A stretch of DNA of 64,000 bases from CAMPKL01 sp963817465 (lineage in GTDB: Bacteria > Acidobacteriota > Terriglobia > Bryobacterales > UBA6623), in the NCBI GenBank assembly GCA_963817465.1, contig CAWFOP010000009.1, positions 417,441 through 481,440 on the forward strand, in the 5' to 3' direction. The notes under the pieces were generated by a model. It saw nothing but the letters and a program-made list of their open reading frames with translations, was not told the origin of the DNA and searched no databases. The translations under genes were made by a program, and so were the position numbers. Each line of letters starts with the position of its first letter. The stretch's first letter is position 1. Of this stretch, positions 41,045 to 49,427 are shown one piece after another.

Positions 41045-41918
41045 TGGCGTTCGCCAGACTGGCGTCGACCTGTTTCAGATACGCCTCGGTTCGTTCGAAC
41101 AGCGAACGCCTCAAGTCGCTGTCAGCGGCGAGGCGATGCGGCGAGACCGGCCGGAGTTTGTGGTCGAGGTAGGCGCCGGTCGGCAACGCGGGCTCCACGG
41201 TCGCCAGGTGGACGTGAGGTTTGGCGCCGACTTCCGGAGCATGGGGCGTCAGCAAGGATGTGATCATCCGCAGCGGCAGCGGAAGGAGCTTCTTTGAGAT
41301 GCCCACGGTCATCGGCGTCCGCGTGAACCCGGGGTCCAACATATAGACCTTGATGCCCGAGTCTTTCCAGCGCTGCGCCAGCTCCTGTACGACCAAGTAG
41401 TTGACCAGCTTGGCGGAGGCGTAGGTCTTAATGGAATACTTGCGCTTGCGGAACTCCAAATCGTCCATCTGAACCTTACCCATGGCCATCGCCCCGGAGC
41501 CGGCGAAGATGATTCGCGGGTCGCTGCTGCGCTTCAAGAGCGCGGCCAAATTCGCGGTCAGCACCAGCGGAGACAGGTGGTTCACGACGAGCATCTGCTC
41601 GATGCCTTCAAGCGATTCGACGCGCGTGGGCGGATGCGCGCCGACATTGTTGATGAGGACGTCGAGCCGCTGCTCCCTCGTTCGAAAAGTATCCGCAAGG
41701 TCGCGCGCTCCTTGCAGCGAGCTCAGGTCCGCCCGGATGAATTCGAGGTCCGCGTCGCCGGCGCCGGCGGCTATCTCGCGGACCGCTTCCTCGCCCTTCG
41801 TTTCGTTCCTTCCAGTCAGATAGATTTTCGCCCCCGTCCGGGCAAGCTGCGACACGACGGCCTTGCCGATGCCGTCGGTTCCGCCCGTGATGAGGACAAC
41901 TCGATTTTTCATGCTCAT
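41025..41918 (-). CDS. short-chain dehydrogenase/reductase (retinol-dehydrogenase-like)
   Basis: 297 residues. Cofactor motif TGGTDGIGKAV (T-G-x3-G-x-G) near residue 11, NNVG at about 91 (NNAG variant), catalytic Ser in FAGSGAMAMG, and the YxxxK pair in TYASAKLVNYL. The region GRNETKGEEA after strand 2 with Arg favours NADP. The extended C-terminus (VEPALPTGAYLDHKLRP) resembles the RDH/WW-domain oxidoreductase-like branch. The substrate is unknown. The ATG at 41918 (MSMKNR) and one two codons later are both possible. Confidence 0.9.
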   Translation of the reverse strand: MSMKNRVVLITGGTDGIGKAVVSQLARTGAKIYLTGRNETKGEEAVREIAAGAGDADLEFIRADLSSLQGARDLADTFRTREQRLDVLINNVGAHPPTRVESLEGIEQMLVVNHLSPLVLTANLAALLKRSSDPRIIFAGSGAMAMGKVQMDDLEFRKRKYSIKTYASAKLVNYLVVQELAQRWKDSGIKVYMLDPGFTRTPMTVGISKKLLPLPLRMITSLLTPHAPEVGAKPHVHLATVEPALPTGAYLDHKLRPVSPHRLAADSDLRRSLFERTEAYLKQVDASLANAITDAAS

Positions 41919-42462
41919 CTAGATCCGCCCGGGATTGCCTGGTTGCGCTCGATTCGCCCTGAGCGCTTGCTCAACGACTTCTTGTCGAATGCGAGCGTCC
42001 GATTGGTGCGGGACAGCGGAAGCTCGTTCGGCGACGCAGAAGGATTCGTGAATTGTAGCGACGTTCCGTCCGGGCGCCGCGAGACCACAGCGAAGCGGAC
42101 GGACCATCGCTGTCTATTAGACAGTAGAAACGCTCAGGCGGCGGATTTTAGCGAGACCTAGGCCCGGCTGTCAACGTTCGGATCAGCCCTGCGGCGGCGG
42201 TTGGCCGGGCGCGCCAAAGGCGGCGCTTTGGGGGTCGTATGGGCGGACAATCGAGTATTTTCAATTGGTTAGATTCGCGGGCAGGGCCGCTCAGTACCTG
42301 CTTGCCTCGCAAGAGCTCTCAGTTCGAGCTCGGTCCGCGCGCACCCCTTGCCTTCTGCAATGAAGCGTTCGGCTGCTGATGAGTCGACTCCAAATCCGCT
42401 ACGGTACAATCGAGGCCGTTAGGTCCGGGCGTGAGGCCCGCCAAGATCGGTTTTGTCCGCAA
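41919..42462 (+). other. 544-base gap without a protein gene
   Basis: No supported CDS on either strand. The right half holds a tRNA-like remnant (see 42259-42345). The remainder shows no promoter pair or hairpin I would defend. It forms the divergent spacer between the SDR gene and the TPR protein, so promoters for both should lie here. Confidence 0.5.
42259..42345 (+). pseudogene. possible decayed tRNA remnant
   Basis: The stretch contains a D-arm-like TCAATTGGTTAGA, a second GCTCAGTA, an anticodon-loop-like CTCGCAA flanked by CTTGC, a T-arm-like CTCAGTTCGAGCTCGGT and GCGCGCACC, in the right order. The anticodon and T stems no longer pair and the acceptor stem is not complete, so it cannot be a working tRNA. 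It may be an old duplicate of a tRNA like tRNA-Val at 38992 or an Ala(CGC)-type gene. Confidence 0.3.
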
Positions 42463-43851
42463 ATGGATAGATTTGAGCTTCAGGACGCCGAACCGGCGGA
42501 TCTGCACCCGCCGCAGCCCGAAAATCTGACTCCGACGCCGCCCTCGCCTCCGGTGAATCCGCAGCGGTCCAAGCCGCGTCCCCCGCAGATCGAGGAAACG
42601 AGCCGACGATACGCGTATTGGCTGCCGGCGCTGCTGATCGCGGCTGGCGTCTTTGTGCTGTTGGACGGCGTCAAGCGCGTCGCAAGCGATTCCTTTGTCG
42701 CCCGGCCGACAGAGCGGAGCCTTGCGTGGGCCGTCGCGATGAGCCCGAGTCAGCCGGAAGCCTGGCGCACCCGCGCGGATTGGCTCGACCGCGTCGACGG
42801 CGACTCCGCGGCCGCCGAGCGCGACCTAAAGCGAGCCGTGGAGGCTGCTCCCGCCGATTCCGACCTGCGCGTGGAGCTCGCCTCCCAGCTCGAGCGGGAC
42901 GGGCGAGTCGAGGAGGCCGAAAAACGTTTGCTCGAAGCGACGAATGAAAGCCGCGGCTTCGCCGCCCGTTGGGCGCTGGCCAATTTTTACCTGCGTCAGG
43001 GCCGCCAGGACGACTACTGGACCGCCATCCGAGACGCCGTGGTCGTCGATCCCGAAAATACCTCCGCCGCCGCCGCGCTTTGCTGGCGGGCGTTTAACGA
43101 TTCGAAGACGATTCTGGACCGCGCGATGCCGGACCAGCCCGAGGTCAATCGGCGCTACTTCGCCTTTCTTTCCGCTCTCGGCAACTTGGAAGCCAGGCGC
43201 GAAGCGTGGCCCAGATTCCTCTCCACCCTCGAGCCCCGTGACATCTCGTTGGGCGGCGAATACGTCGATGGGCTGATCGCGGCGAAAGACATCGACGAGG
43301 CGGTTGAGGCGTGGAACGCCCTCGTCGAGCGGGGGAGCCTGCCGCACGGCAAGCTCGCTCCGGAGCAGGGTCAATCGCTGACGAACGGCGAGCTTTTCGA
43401 GGAGCCTTCCGCCCTCGGCTTCGACTGGAGGCCTGTCGAGCAGCGCGGCGTGAGCTGGCTGCGGCGGCCTCCCGACCGCGACCGCAGCCGCGCCATCGAA
43501 TTCCGCTTTAACGGCGCGCAAGATTCGCCGATCGTCTTGCTGCGCCAGTTCGCTCCCGTGCTGCCCGACCGCAGCTATACGTTCCAGCTCGGATATGCGA
43601 CCCAGAACATGCCGGCGGAGCCCGGCGTCGGCTGGGCCGTCAGCGACGCCGCCGACCGGGAGTCGCTCGTGGATTTTCATCGTCTGCCCGTTGCGGAAAA
43701 CTACTGGGATCAGACCAGCTTCGGTTTCACGACCGGGCCGAATACGCATCTAATCGCCTTGGAGTTCGGCTATCAGGCGGCGCCCGGAGTGGAGCGAACG
43801 ATCGGCCGCTTTGTTCTGCGCCGCCTGCAGCTGAAGCTCGAAAGCGAGTAG
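42463..43851 (+). CDS. TPR-containing membrane-anchored protein
   Basis: 462 residues from ATG 42463. A proline-rich cytoplasmic N-terminus of about 45 residues is followed by one membrane helix (YWLPALLIAAGVFVLLDGV, about 49-67), then tetratricopeptide-like helices (about 75-260; SPSQPEAWRTRADWLDRVDGD, DLRVELASQLERDGRVEEAEKRLLEA, AARWALANFYLRQGRQDD), and a C-terminal beta-sandwich-like domain (about 310-462, FQLGYATQNMPAEPGVGWAVS). Proteins of this layout pair with O-antigen-ligase-like proteins in exopolysaccharide loci; the next gene, 16 bases on, is exactly that. A role in chain export or polymerisation control is inferred. Confidence 0.72.
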   Translation: MDRFELQDAEPADLHPPQPENLTPTPPSPPVNPQRSKPRPPQIEETSRRYAYWLPALLIAAGVFVLLDGVKRVASDSFVARPTERSLAWAVAMSPSQPEAWRTRADWLDRVDGDSAAAERDLKRAVEAAPADSDLRVELASQLERDGRVEEAEKRLLEATNESRGFAARWALANFYLRQGRQDDYWTAIRDAVVVDPENTSAAAALCWRAFNDSKTILDRAMPDQPEVNRRYFAFLSALGNLEARREAWPRFLSTLEPRDISLGGEYVDGLIAAKDIDEAVEAWNALVERGSLPHGKLAPEQGQSLTNGELFEEPSALGFDWRPVEQRGVSWLRRPPDRDRSRAIEFRFNGAQDSPIVLLRQFAPVLPDRSYTFQLGYATQNMPAEPGVGWAVSDAADRESLVDFHRLPVAENYWDQTSFGFTTGPNTHLIALEFGYQAAPGVERTIGRFVLRRLQLKLESE

Positions 43852-43867
43852 CCGCGGCATCAACACC

Positions 43868-45139
43868 ATGAGTTACTTCGCACTGCGGCAAAGAACATCG
43901 CGGCTGCTGATCGGGCTGGCGGGAGCGGCCGTGCTGTTGTTCGGCGCGGTGGACGACCTTGTACTGCTGTTGGTCGAATTGACGACGGTCGGCGTGGCTC
44001 TCTTGTGGGCATGGCAGCGAACGAAAGCGCCGTACACCTTGGTCTGGACGGCGTTGTACGCCCCGTTCGCGGTCGTGATCGCGGCGGGTGCGCTTCAGTT
44101 GTTGTTGGGCGGCAGCGCGTTGCCCGTCGCCACGTCGGGCTCGCTCGCGATTTGGATCACCTATCTGCTCTTTTTTGCGCTGAGCTTCCACTGCCAAATC
44201 GACCCCTGGATTCGCCGTGAAACGATGCGCTGGATGGCGTTGGGGGGAGGAGCCCTCGGGGCGATCGCAGTTGTACAGAGGGTGTTGAATCCCGGCGCCG
44301 CGCTGACCCTTCGGGCCGCGCCCGGCGCCGATCCGCTGGGGCCCTTCGCGCAAGCCGAGCACCTGACCGTCGTTTTCGAGCTGCTGCTGCCCCTCGCCCT
44401 TCTGGGCGCGCTGGAAGGCGGCGCACGCGCATGGCGCTGGCACGGGGCCGCTGCCGCGATGGTCCTTGCCGTCGTGCTCGGCCGCTCGCAGATCGGTCTC
44501 GGATTGGTCGGGATCGAAGTGGCGATATTCGGCGTCCTCATGCTGCTCGAGTTGCGGCGCAATCTGAAGAAGGACGCCACGAAGGCGCTCCGCGGCCTGA
44601 CCGGCGTCTCTCTCTCGGCGATCATCCTGCTGGCGGGAGCCTTGATCACCGGTTCGACCCCAAGAACGGCGAGCTTCGCGCAGTCGTTTTCCTTGGCGGA
44701 CCCCGAGATGAGAGCCGCTGTCGATCAGATGTTCAGGGCGCAACCGCTGACGGGTCACGGGCTAGGCGCCTTCGACGCGGCGTTTCAGCGATTTTCACCG
44801 GCGGACCAGCGCAGCCGGTGGGTCCATCTGGAGAACGATCCCGTGCAGATGACGCTGGAGCTGGGAGTGTCCGGAGCCGCCTGCCAAACCCTGTTCGCCG
44901 GTCTGGCGTTGTTGTTAACGTTCGGCCTCAGTCGTCGGGCATGGCTCGGTGCGCTGTTGCCGTTGGCTGTAGCCTGGGTCCACAGTTGGGCCGGCTTTCC
45001 TTTCGAAATCCCGGCTGTCGCGCTGACGGCGTTGCTCCTGTTGGCTCGAATTCCCGCCGAAGGAGTCCCGCGCGTGCGCCGGCGCAGGCGAATCGACGGC
45101 GCCCCTATTGGCTCGCCTCGGGGAGCCCCGATATACTGA
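43868..45139 (+). CDS. O-antigen ligase-like membrane protein
   Basis: 423 residues with about ten membrane helices. The periplasmic loop before the last helices carries PLTGHGLGAFDAAFQRFSPADQR followed by HLENDPVQMTLELGVSGA (residues about 295-340), the Wzy_C signature in which the His/Asn/Asp and Glu-Leu-Gly segment is conserved. It starts 16 bases after the TPR protein, so the two are almost surely co-expressed and may form a polymerase or ligase with its assembly factor. The stop is 14 bases before tRNA-Gln. Confidence 0.78.
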   Translation: MSYFALRQRTSRLLIGLAGAAVLLFGAVDDLVLLLVELTTVGVALLWAWQRTKAPYTLVWTALYAPFAVVIAAGALQLLLGGSALPVATSGSLAIWITYLLFFALSFHCQIDPWIRRETMRWMALGGGALGAIAVVQRVLNPGAALTLRAAPGADPLGPFAQAEHLTVVFELLLPLALLGALEGGARAWRWHGAAAAMVLAVVLGRSQIGLGLVGIEVAIFGVLMLLELRRNLKKDATKALRGLTGVSLSAIILLAGALITGSTPRTASFAQSFSLADPEMRAAVDQMFRAQPLTGHGLGAFDAAFQRFSPADQRSRWVHLENDPVQMTLELGVSGAACQTLFAGLALLLTFGLSRRAWLGALLPLAVAWVHSWAGFPFEIPAVALTALLLLARIPAEGVPRVRRRRRIDGAPIGSPRGAPIY

Positions 45140-45153
45140 GAAGGTTGCGCTGC

Positions 45154-45228
45154 TGGGAGGTGGTGTAATCGGCAACACGCCAGATTCTGGTTCTGGTTAT
45201 CGGGGTTCGAGTCCCTGCCTCCCAGCCA
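45154..45228 (+). tRNA. tRNA-Gln (CTG), CCA encoded
   Basis: 75 nt. Acceptor TGGGAGG pairs with CCTCCCA, discriminator G, CCA encoded at 45226-45228. Anticodon stem CCAGA/TCTGG encloses loop TTCTGGT, anticodon CTG. T-loop GGTTCGAGTCC is standard. A tyrosine recombinase frame begins less than 100 bases downstream, so the 3' end is a likely attB/attL site for an integrative element. Confidence 0.94.
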
Positions 45229-45277
45229 TTTTCTTTTAACTTGTTCTGATACAATCGTTTGCGACGACCGTGTCGTC

Positions 45278-45313
45278 CTTGGTGTCGGTAAATTGCGAAA
45301 AACCGACACCAAG
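45278..45313 (+). repeat. 12-bp perfect inverted repeat between tRNA-Gln and the integrase
   Basis: CTTGGTGTCGGT (45278-45289) and ACCGACACCAAG (45302-45313) are exact reverse complements around a 12-base AT-rich centre. No T-tract follows, so it is not a typical terminator. Its place between the tRNA and the recombinase gene, ending 11 bases before the first ATG, fits a recombinase or excisionase binding site or an operator. Confidence 0.6.
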
Positions 45314-45323
45314 CGTTTCGCTC

Positions 45324-46512
45324 ATGGCGCATCGCAAGCAAGTCCGCATCCTCAAAAAGATCCGCGTCGAAGTCCGGAATCTGGCGCTTCGTCTCGCTCC
45401 AGCGCAACGGCTCGCGCTACGTCTGGGACGCACGCGAAGGCGTCTATTTCCTGGAATGGTGGGAAGGTCGTAAGCGCCGCCGCGAGTCGGCCGGTCATAC
45501 GCCCAGCGAAGCGCTCGAAGCGCAGCGCCGCAAGCGCAACGAGCTGATCGGGCAAGCCGCGGCCGGCGGCGACACGGCCGCCGAGACCGCGAGTCTAGCG
45601 GCGGGAACGCCGATCGCTGCGGCTCGCCAGAGCTTTCTCGATCACGTGCGCGTGCATTCTCCTGATAAGCCGAAGACCCTGCGGCGCTACGCCAAGGCCG
45701 TGGAGCACTTCGAGCGGCATCTGGGCGGCCGCCGGTTTGTCGAGGCGATCTCGCGCGCCGACATCGATGACTACAAGGCCTTCCGCAGTCGCGAGGAAAG
45801 CCAGCAGCATCCCGGCCGCATCATCACTCCGCGCACGATCAACTTCGAGATCTCGGTGCTGCGGACGTTCTTCTATTTCCTGATCAACGAGCGCGGCGTC
45901 CGGATGACGAATCCTTGCGCGCGCTTCAAGCCCTTGCGGGATCCGCGCGAACGGGCGCGCAGCAGGCCGCCGACTTATTCGCAGCAAGAGCTCGATCGCC
46001 TGTTCGCCGCATGCGACCCCTTCGAGCGGGCCGTGTTTGCGACCTTCCTGCTGACCGGCCTGCGCGAGCAGGAGTTGTGTTGGCTGACCTGGAAGGATGT
46101 GAAGCTCAAGGCGGGACGAGCTTCGGTGCGCGTGAGCGGCGCGGGCAAGCCCGGTTTTTCGCCCAAGGACTACGAAGAGCGTGTGATTCCGATTCCCGAC
46201 GAGTTGGCGGAGTTGCTCGGCGAGTTGCCGCGCAACCACGCTTGCGTGTTTCCGACCGCCAAGGGCGGCAGGCAGACGCACTTGCTGCGGCGTCTGAAGG
46301 AGATCGCTTTCGTGGCCCAGATCGAGCACGCGACGCTGCACAAGTTTCGCCACACCTATGCGACACGTCTGCTCGAATCAGGCTGCGACATTGTCACCGT
46401 GCAGCGGCTGATGGGACACAGCGACATCGAGACCACTCGGCAATACCTCAATCCCGGCGAGGAGTTGCAGCGGCGGGCGGTGAGCAGGCTTTCCCTGACG
46501 GGATTGGCGTAG
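45324..46512 (+). CDS. tyrosine recombinase / integrase (phage-type)
   Basis: Site-specific recombinase. All catalytic residues are visible: Arg in LTGLREQELCWLTW, the beta-hairpin Lys region, HKFRHTYATRLLESG (H-x-x-R), GHSDIETTRQYL with the His and the tyrosine nucleophile. A core-binding SAM-like domain lies at about 45600-45900 (AARQSFLDHVRVHS, TLRRYAKAVEHFERHLGG), preceded by an arm-type beta region (IWRFVSLQRNGSRYVWDAREGVYFLEWWEG). That N-terminal part is in the same frame and open back to 45292 but has no ATG, GTG or TTG before 45646. The nearest ATG (45324, MAHRKQVRILKK) is in another frame, so a slip near the A-run 45354-45358 probably separates start and body. Confidence 0.88.
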
Positions 46513-46542
46513 AGTGTGCGGGCCCAAGCTGAGCGGTTATGT

Positions 46543-46887
46543 TCAGAAGGGCCGAAAGGTTTGGCGCTCGAGCCACTCGCGAATCTCCTCAAGTGGAAAC
46601 CGAACATTCGACTGGATGCGGACGTAAGGGATCCGGCCGCGCCGCACGTAGCCGTATAGCGTCTTCACATTGATCTGCGTCAGTTCCTCGACTTGCTTGG
46701 CGGTCAGCAACTTCGGCAAGGGCTCGTGGGCGATTGCGGTGCGCGAATGCTTGCGAGCTGCGCGGCCGGATGCGAACGGCGGCCTGTTGTGCTGCTTCGC
46801 GGCCGTCAATTCTCTTGCGCTGTCCAGATGACCGCATGCTTCCGGCCGTGCGGGGTCCGCGCGGCGATCGTGATCGGGTCCTTTCAT
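46543..46887 (-). CDS. excisionase-like helix-turn-helix protein
   Basis: 114 residues from ATG 46887 (the frame opens further to 46926). The conserved part is the last 55 residues: LLTAKQVEELTQINVKTLYGYVRRGRIPYVRIQSNVRFPLEEIREWLE is cut here into its elements, namely a MerR/excisionase-type HTH (TAKQVEELTQINVKTLYGYV), a wing (GRIPYVRIQSNVRF) and a final helix. Such proteins direct recombination or regulate the integrase. The gene is convergent with the integrase, 30 bases apart, which supports an element-encoded directionality factor or regulator. Confidence 0.75.
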   Translation of the reverse strand: MKGPDHDRRADPARPEACGHLDSARELTAAKQHNRPPFASGRAARKHSRTAIAHEPLPKLLTAKQVEELTQINVKTLYGYVRRGRIPYVRIQSNVRFPLEEIREWLERQTFRPF

Positions 46888-47086
46888 CGGCTGCCTGGAT
46901 GCAGCATAAAGGCAAACAACGCCCAAATCGGCCTAGCCAAGTTTGCGGCAAGACAACGCCGCACGACCGGCGCTCGCGCAGCCCTCCCGAGAGATGGCCG
47001 CGTTCAGGCTAGCGGCGTAAACGGAGGCGAACCAGACGAAGGGGCCGTCAGTTCTTCGTGACAAGTCCGCGGCAAGCCGCGCACTC

Positions 47087-47920
47087 TTACGCCGCGCCGT
47101 GCCGCTCTATGGTCCGGGTGATCATCTCCTGAATGCTTTGGCGCAGTTCCCGATCTTCCCAGGCCTCCACCCAGCTTGTTACGCGCAATTCCCGCATGCT
47201 CGGCAACGTCTCAATCGCCTTACGGTCGAGCAATTCGCAGATTTGCTCTCGAGACTTGCCTTCCTCGAGGGCGGTCAGGATGATTTGGTTTCGAAGCTCG
47301 TTGGGCGAACGCCGACGCCGACTCTTTCTGGGCCGGTCGGGCTGGGGCGCAGGCTGCGTTTGCCTCTCGCGTGTGTTGATGCGGTTGGCCACGATCCGTC
47401 TGAGAGCTTCGACGCGTCGTTCGCCGGCTTGGTGCAACCGCCACAGCAGGTCGTGCCAGTCCTGCTCCTCCGCCACCTCCGCGGGAAACGCCTCGAGCAA
47501 CTCGTCCCAGCCGATCTCGGGCTGCGTGCCGCTGATCTCGCCGATCTTGCTTTGGTCAGGCATGCCGTTGCGACCGAGCTTCGAGAGCTTGTCCCAGCCG
47601 CCGGGGAGCGGCATCTGGTCCTCGAGCAGCTCTCCGAATAGAAACGTCGTCAGAAACTGGCGCAGCTTTTCGAGATACCACTCCTCCCAAGTGATCGGCC
47701 GAATGCCGTGGGCTTGTTGAAAGCTCTCGTAGCTGAGCTTCTTGAGCGTCCACTGCATCACGTCGGAAAACTCCCAGACGTAACCGGAATCGCCTTGCCG
47801 AGCCAGATAAGCAAGCTGATAGAGCCAGGAGGAGTTGGGCCCGCGCCCGGGGCGCAAGAAGGGATCGTAAACTTCGCTGAAGTTGAAGTTGAGGAAGTGC
47901 CAATCGTGTGCACTCAGCAT
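47087..47920 (-). CDS. unknown protein with C-terminal basic/HTH-like region, 277 aa
   Basis: No family recognised. Residues 1-110 are aromatic-rich (SAHDWHFLNFNFSEVYDPF, WEFSDVMQWTLKKLSYESF); the middle is acidic and helical (IGWDELLEAFPAEVAEEQDW HD region). Residues about 190-215 are strongly basic (RPRKSRRRRSPNELRNQ) and are followed by a short helix-turn-helix-like stretch (LTALEEGKSREQICELLDRK) and a further helical tail. Nucleic-acid binding is a fair guess. It lies behind the integrase and excisionase-like genes, so it is probably cargo or a replication/regulatory gene of the integrated element. Confidence 0.6.
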   Translation of the reverse strand: MLSAHDWHFLNFNFSEVYDPFLRPGRGPNSSWLYQLAYLARQGDSGYVWEFSDVMQWTLKKLSYESFQQAHGIRPITWEEWYLEKLRQFLTTFLFGELLEDQMPLPGGWDKLSKLGRNGMPDQSKIGEISGTQPEIGWDELLEAFPAEVAEEQDWHDLLWRLHQAGERRVEALRRIVANRINTRERQTQPAPQPDRPRKSRRRRSPNELRNQIILTALEEGKSREQICELLDRKAIETLPSMRELRVTSWVEAWEDRELRQSIQEMITRTIERHGAA

Positions 47921-48194
47921 CCCAGTCGACCGACAATTCTAGCGTGTTGAAGCGCGAATGCAGACTTAAGGTCGAAGCGTGTCTCCTGGCTTCGGATTTA
48001 CTCCGAAGTGATTCCCAGCTTCAGGCACATGCAGTTTCTCGAGCACTTCTGGCGCAGCCGGCGGCTCCAGGATGCGGTGCGGGCCCACCGGCGTCGCAGG
48101 CGGAGTCAGAACGAGTACGGTCTATCCCGGAGTTTCCTCCCGTAGTTGCGATGCCATCCGCGAATAGCGGTTATCCGTCCACGGGAAGGAACTC
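47921..48194 (+). other. short non-coding gap in the island
   Basis: 274 bases with no open frame I can support. GGAAGGA at 48184-48190 is the ribosome-binding site of the next, broken, gene. Confidence 0.45.
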
Positions 48195-48773
48195 ATGACG
48201 CGGCTCATAGTCCTCGTTGCTCTGATCAGCTCCACATCGTTTGCTCAAGACCGCCCGTTGACGAACAACGAGTTTTCGCAGGGTCTTCTTGACACCCTCC
48301 TCCTGGGAGAGCGGTTACAGGCGGAGCGACAAAGGGCGTGAATTGAACGTGAACTTGAACTGGAGCGGCGGCGTCTGGAGCTGGAAAGCCAGCGGCTATC
48401 GATTGAGCAGCAGAAGCGTGAGCTGGAACACCCGAAGACGCCGCAGCCGAGTGCGCCGAAGCAGGAGACTGAACAGATCATTCGCCAAGCTCTGCCTGTG
48501 CTCGTGCAGCAGCATCCAGACGCCGCAGACTAGGGCGATGACATCGGCCGTTTGGGCGAGCTGTTCGCATACGGCAAGGGCTCAGCCGATGTTTCGAGCG
48601 TGTTTCACTACTTTGAGGGGCTGTATTTCCTAGCGCGCATCGAACAAGCGCGAGCCCAAACCGCCCAACCGACGCAGCCGGAACCATCGGTGCAGTGGCC
48701 CCTCCCTGCCCTCGTATTTCCCGGTCCATTCCTGCAAGCTTCTGCTTGGCGAACTCTCGTCCGAGGCGTTTGA
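48195..48773 (+). pseudogene. secreted coiled-coil protein interrupted by two in-frame stop codons
   Basis: ATG 48195 has a good Shine-Dalgarno (GGAAGGA, 4 bases before) and starts a signal peptide (TRLIVLVALISSTSFAQD). The frame hits TGA at 48339-48341, continues as a highly regular Glu/Arg coiled coil (IERELELERRRLELESQR...), hits TAG at 48531-48533, and continues in the same frame with DDIGRLGELFAYGKGSADVS and HYFEGLYFLARIEQARAQ until TGA at 48771. The reading frame is kept across both stops and the amino-acid composition stays protein-like, so this was one gene of about 190 codons. Decay by point mutation is most likely; base errors or readthrough are less so. Confidence 0.55.
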
Positions 48774-49427
48774 GCGCCTCGGCGGGAGTAGATGCGCATA
48801 TCGACGGAGAGGTCCATGCCACAAGATTCGTCGGTCATGGATCGTGTGCCGTCTGCGCAGCTCCTGTCTCCACGGGAAGCCAGACGATTGCGGTCTGCAG
48901 GGAGGACAGCGTATGCCCATGCGGGTCGGGTTCACGCCTCGTATCGTTCGCCGAGGGAACGTGTACGGTCGTGTCTGACAAGGCAGCCTGTTCGACTTCA
49001 ATCCTTGGAGCAGGGAGTTGTTGCGTCTGCGACCCCGATTAGGGACAACTTATGGTGTCGTTCCGCCGGTTTCGCCGGGCGCCCGCTACTGGAGGGGAAC
49101 CGCGAGACGCCCGGCTAGTCCGCTCGTTAAGGCTTCGCAAGGCGCGAGCCGCCAAAACGACGAACGGACCCTAGGCCCGTCCCCGTGCGGTCGTTCTCCC
49201 TTATTCACCTGTCGTGGCGCTCTACGCCAGTAGGCCCGCGAGCACCTGGAAGGGGTGGCCCCACAGCTTCACTCGCCCCGCCATAGCCGGCGTAGCTCGC
49301 CGACAGCGAGTTCGAGCTTGAACAGGCCCAAGCGGATTGGTCTCGGATGATTGGAATCCACAGCCCTGGAACGCCGTAGACCAAGTAGCCCGCACCGGGT
49401 GGAATCTCAGGGAGCCCTCCTGCGACT
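48774..49427 (+). other. 654-base gap without an intact gene
   Basis: Apart from the regulator remnant at 49222-49275 I see no supported gene. A hairpin (CCGAGGCG/CGCCTCGG, 48761-48782) overlaps the end of the broken coiled-coil gene. Short open frames on the minus strand (for example around 48630-48820) have some protein-like pieces such as AEALKRLGREFAKQKLAG, which could be the residue of another decayed gene. Confidence 0.4.
49222..49275 (-). pseudogene. remnant of a second winged-helix regulator
   Basis: The minus strand encodes RVKLWGHPFQVLAGLLA followed by a stop. This matches the helix-1/2 segment of the OmpR-type domain of the neighbouring regulator (IKLQDQPFQVLAVLLE, at about 51480) in 10 or more of 16 positions. 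Nothing regulator-like continues after the stop. It looks like the leftover of a paralogue. Confidence 0.45.
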
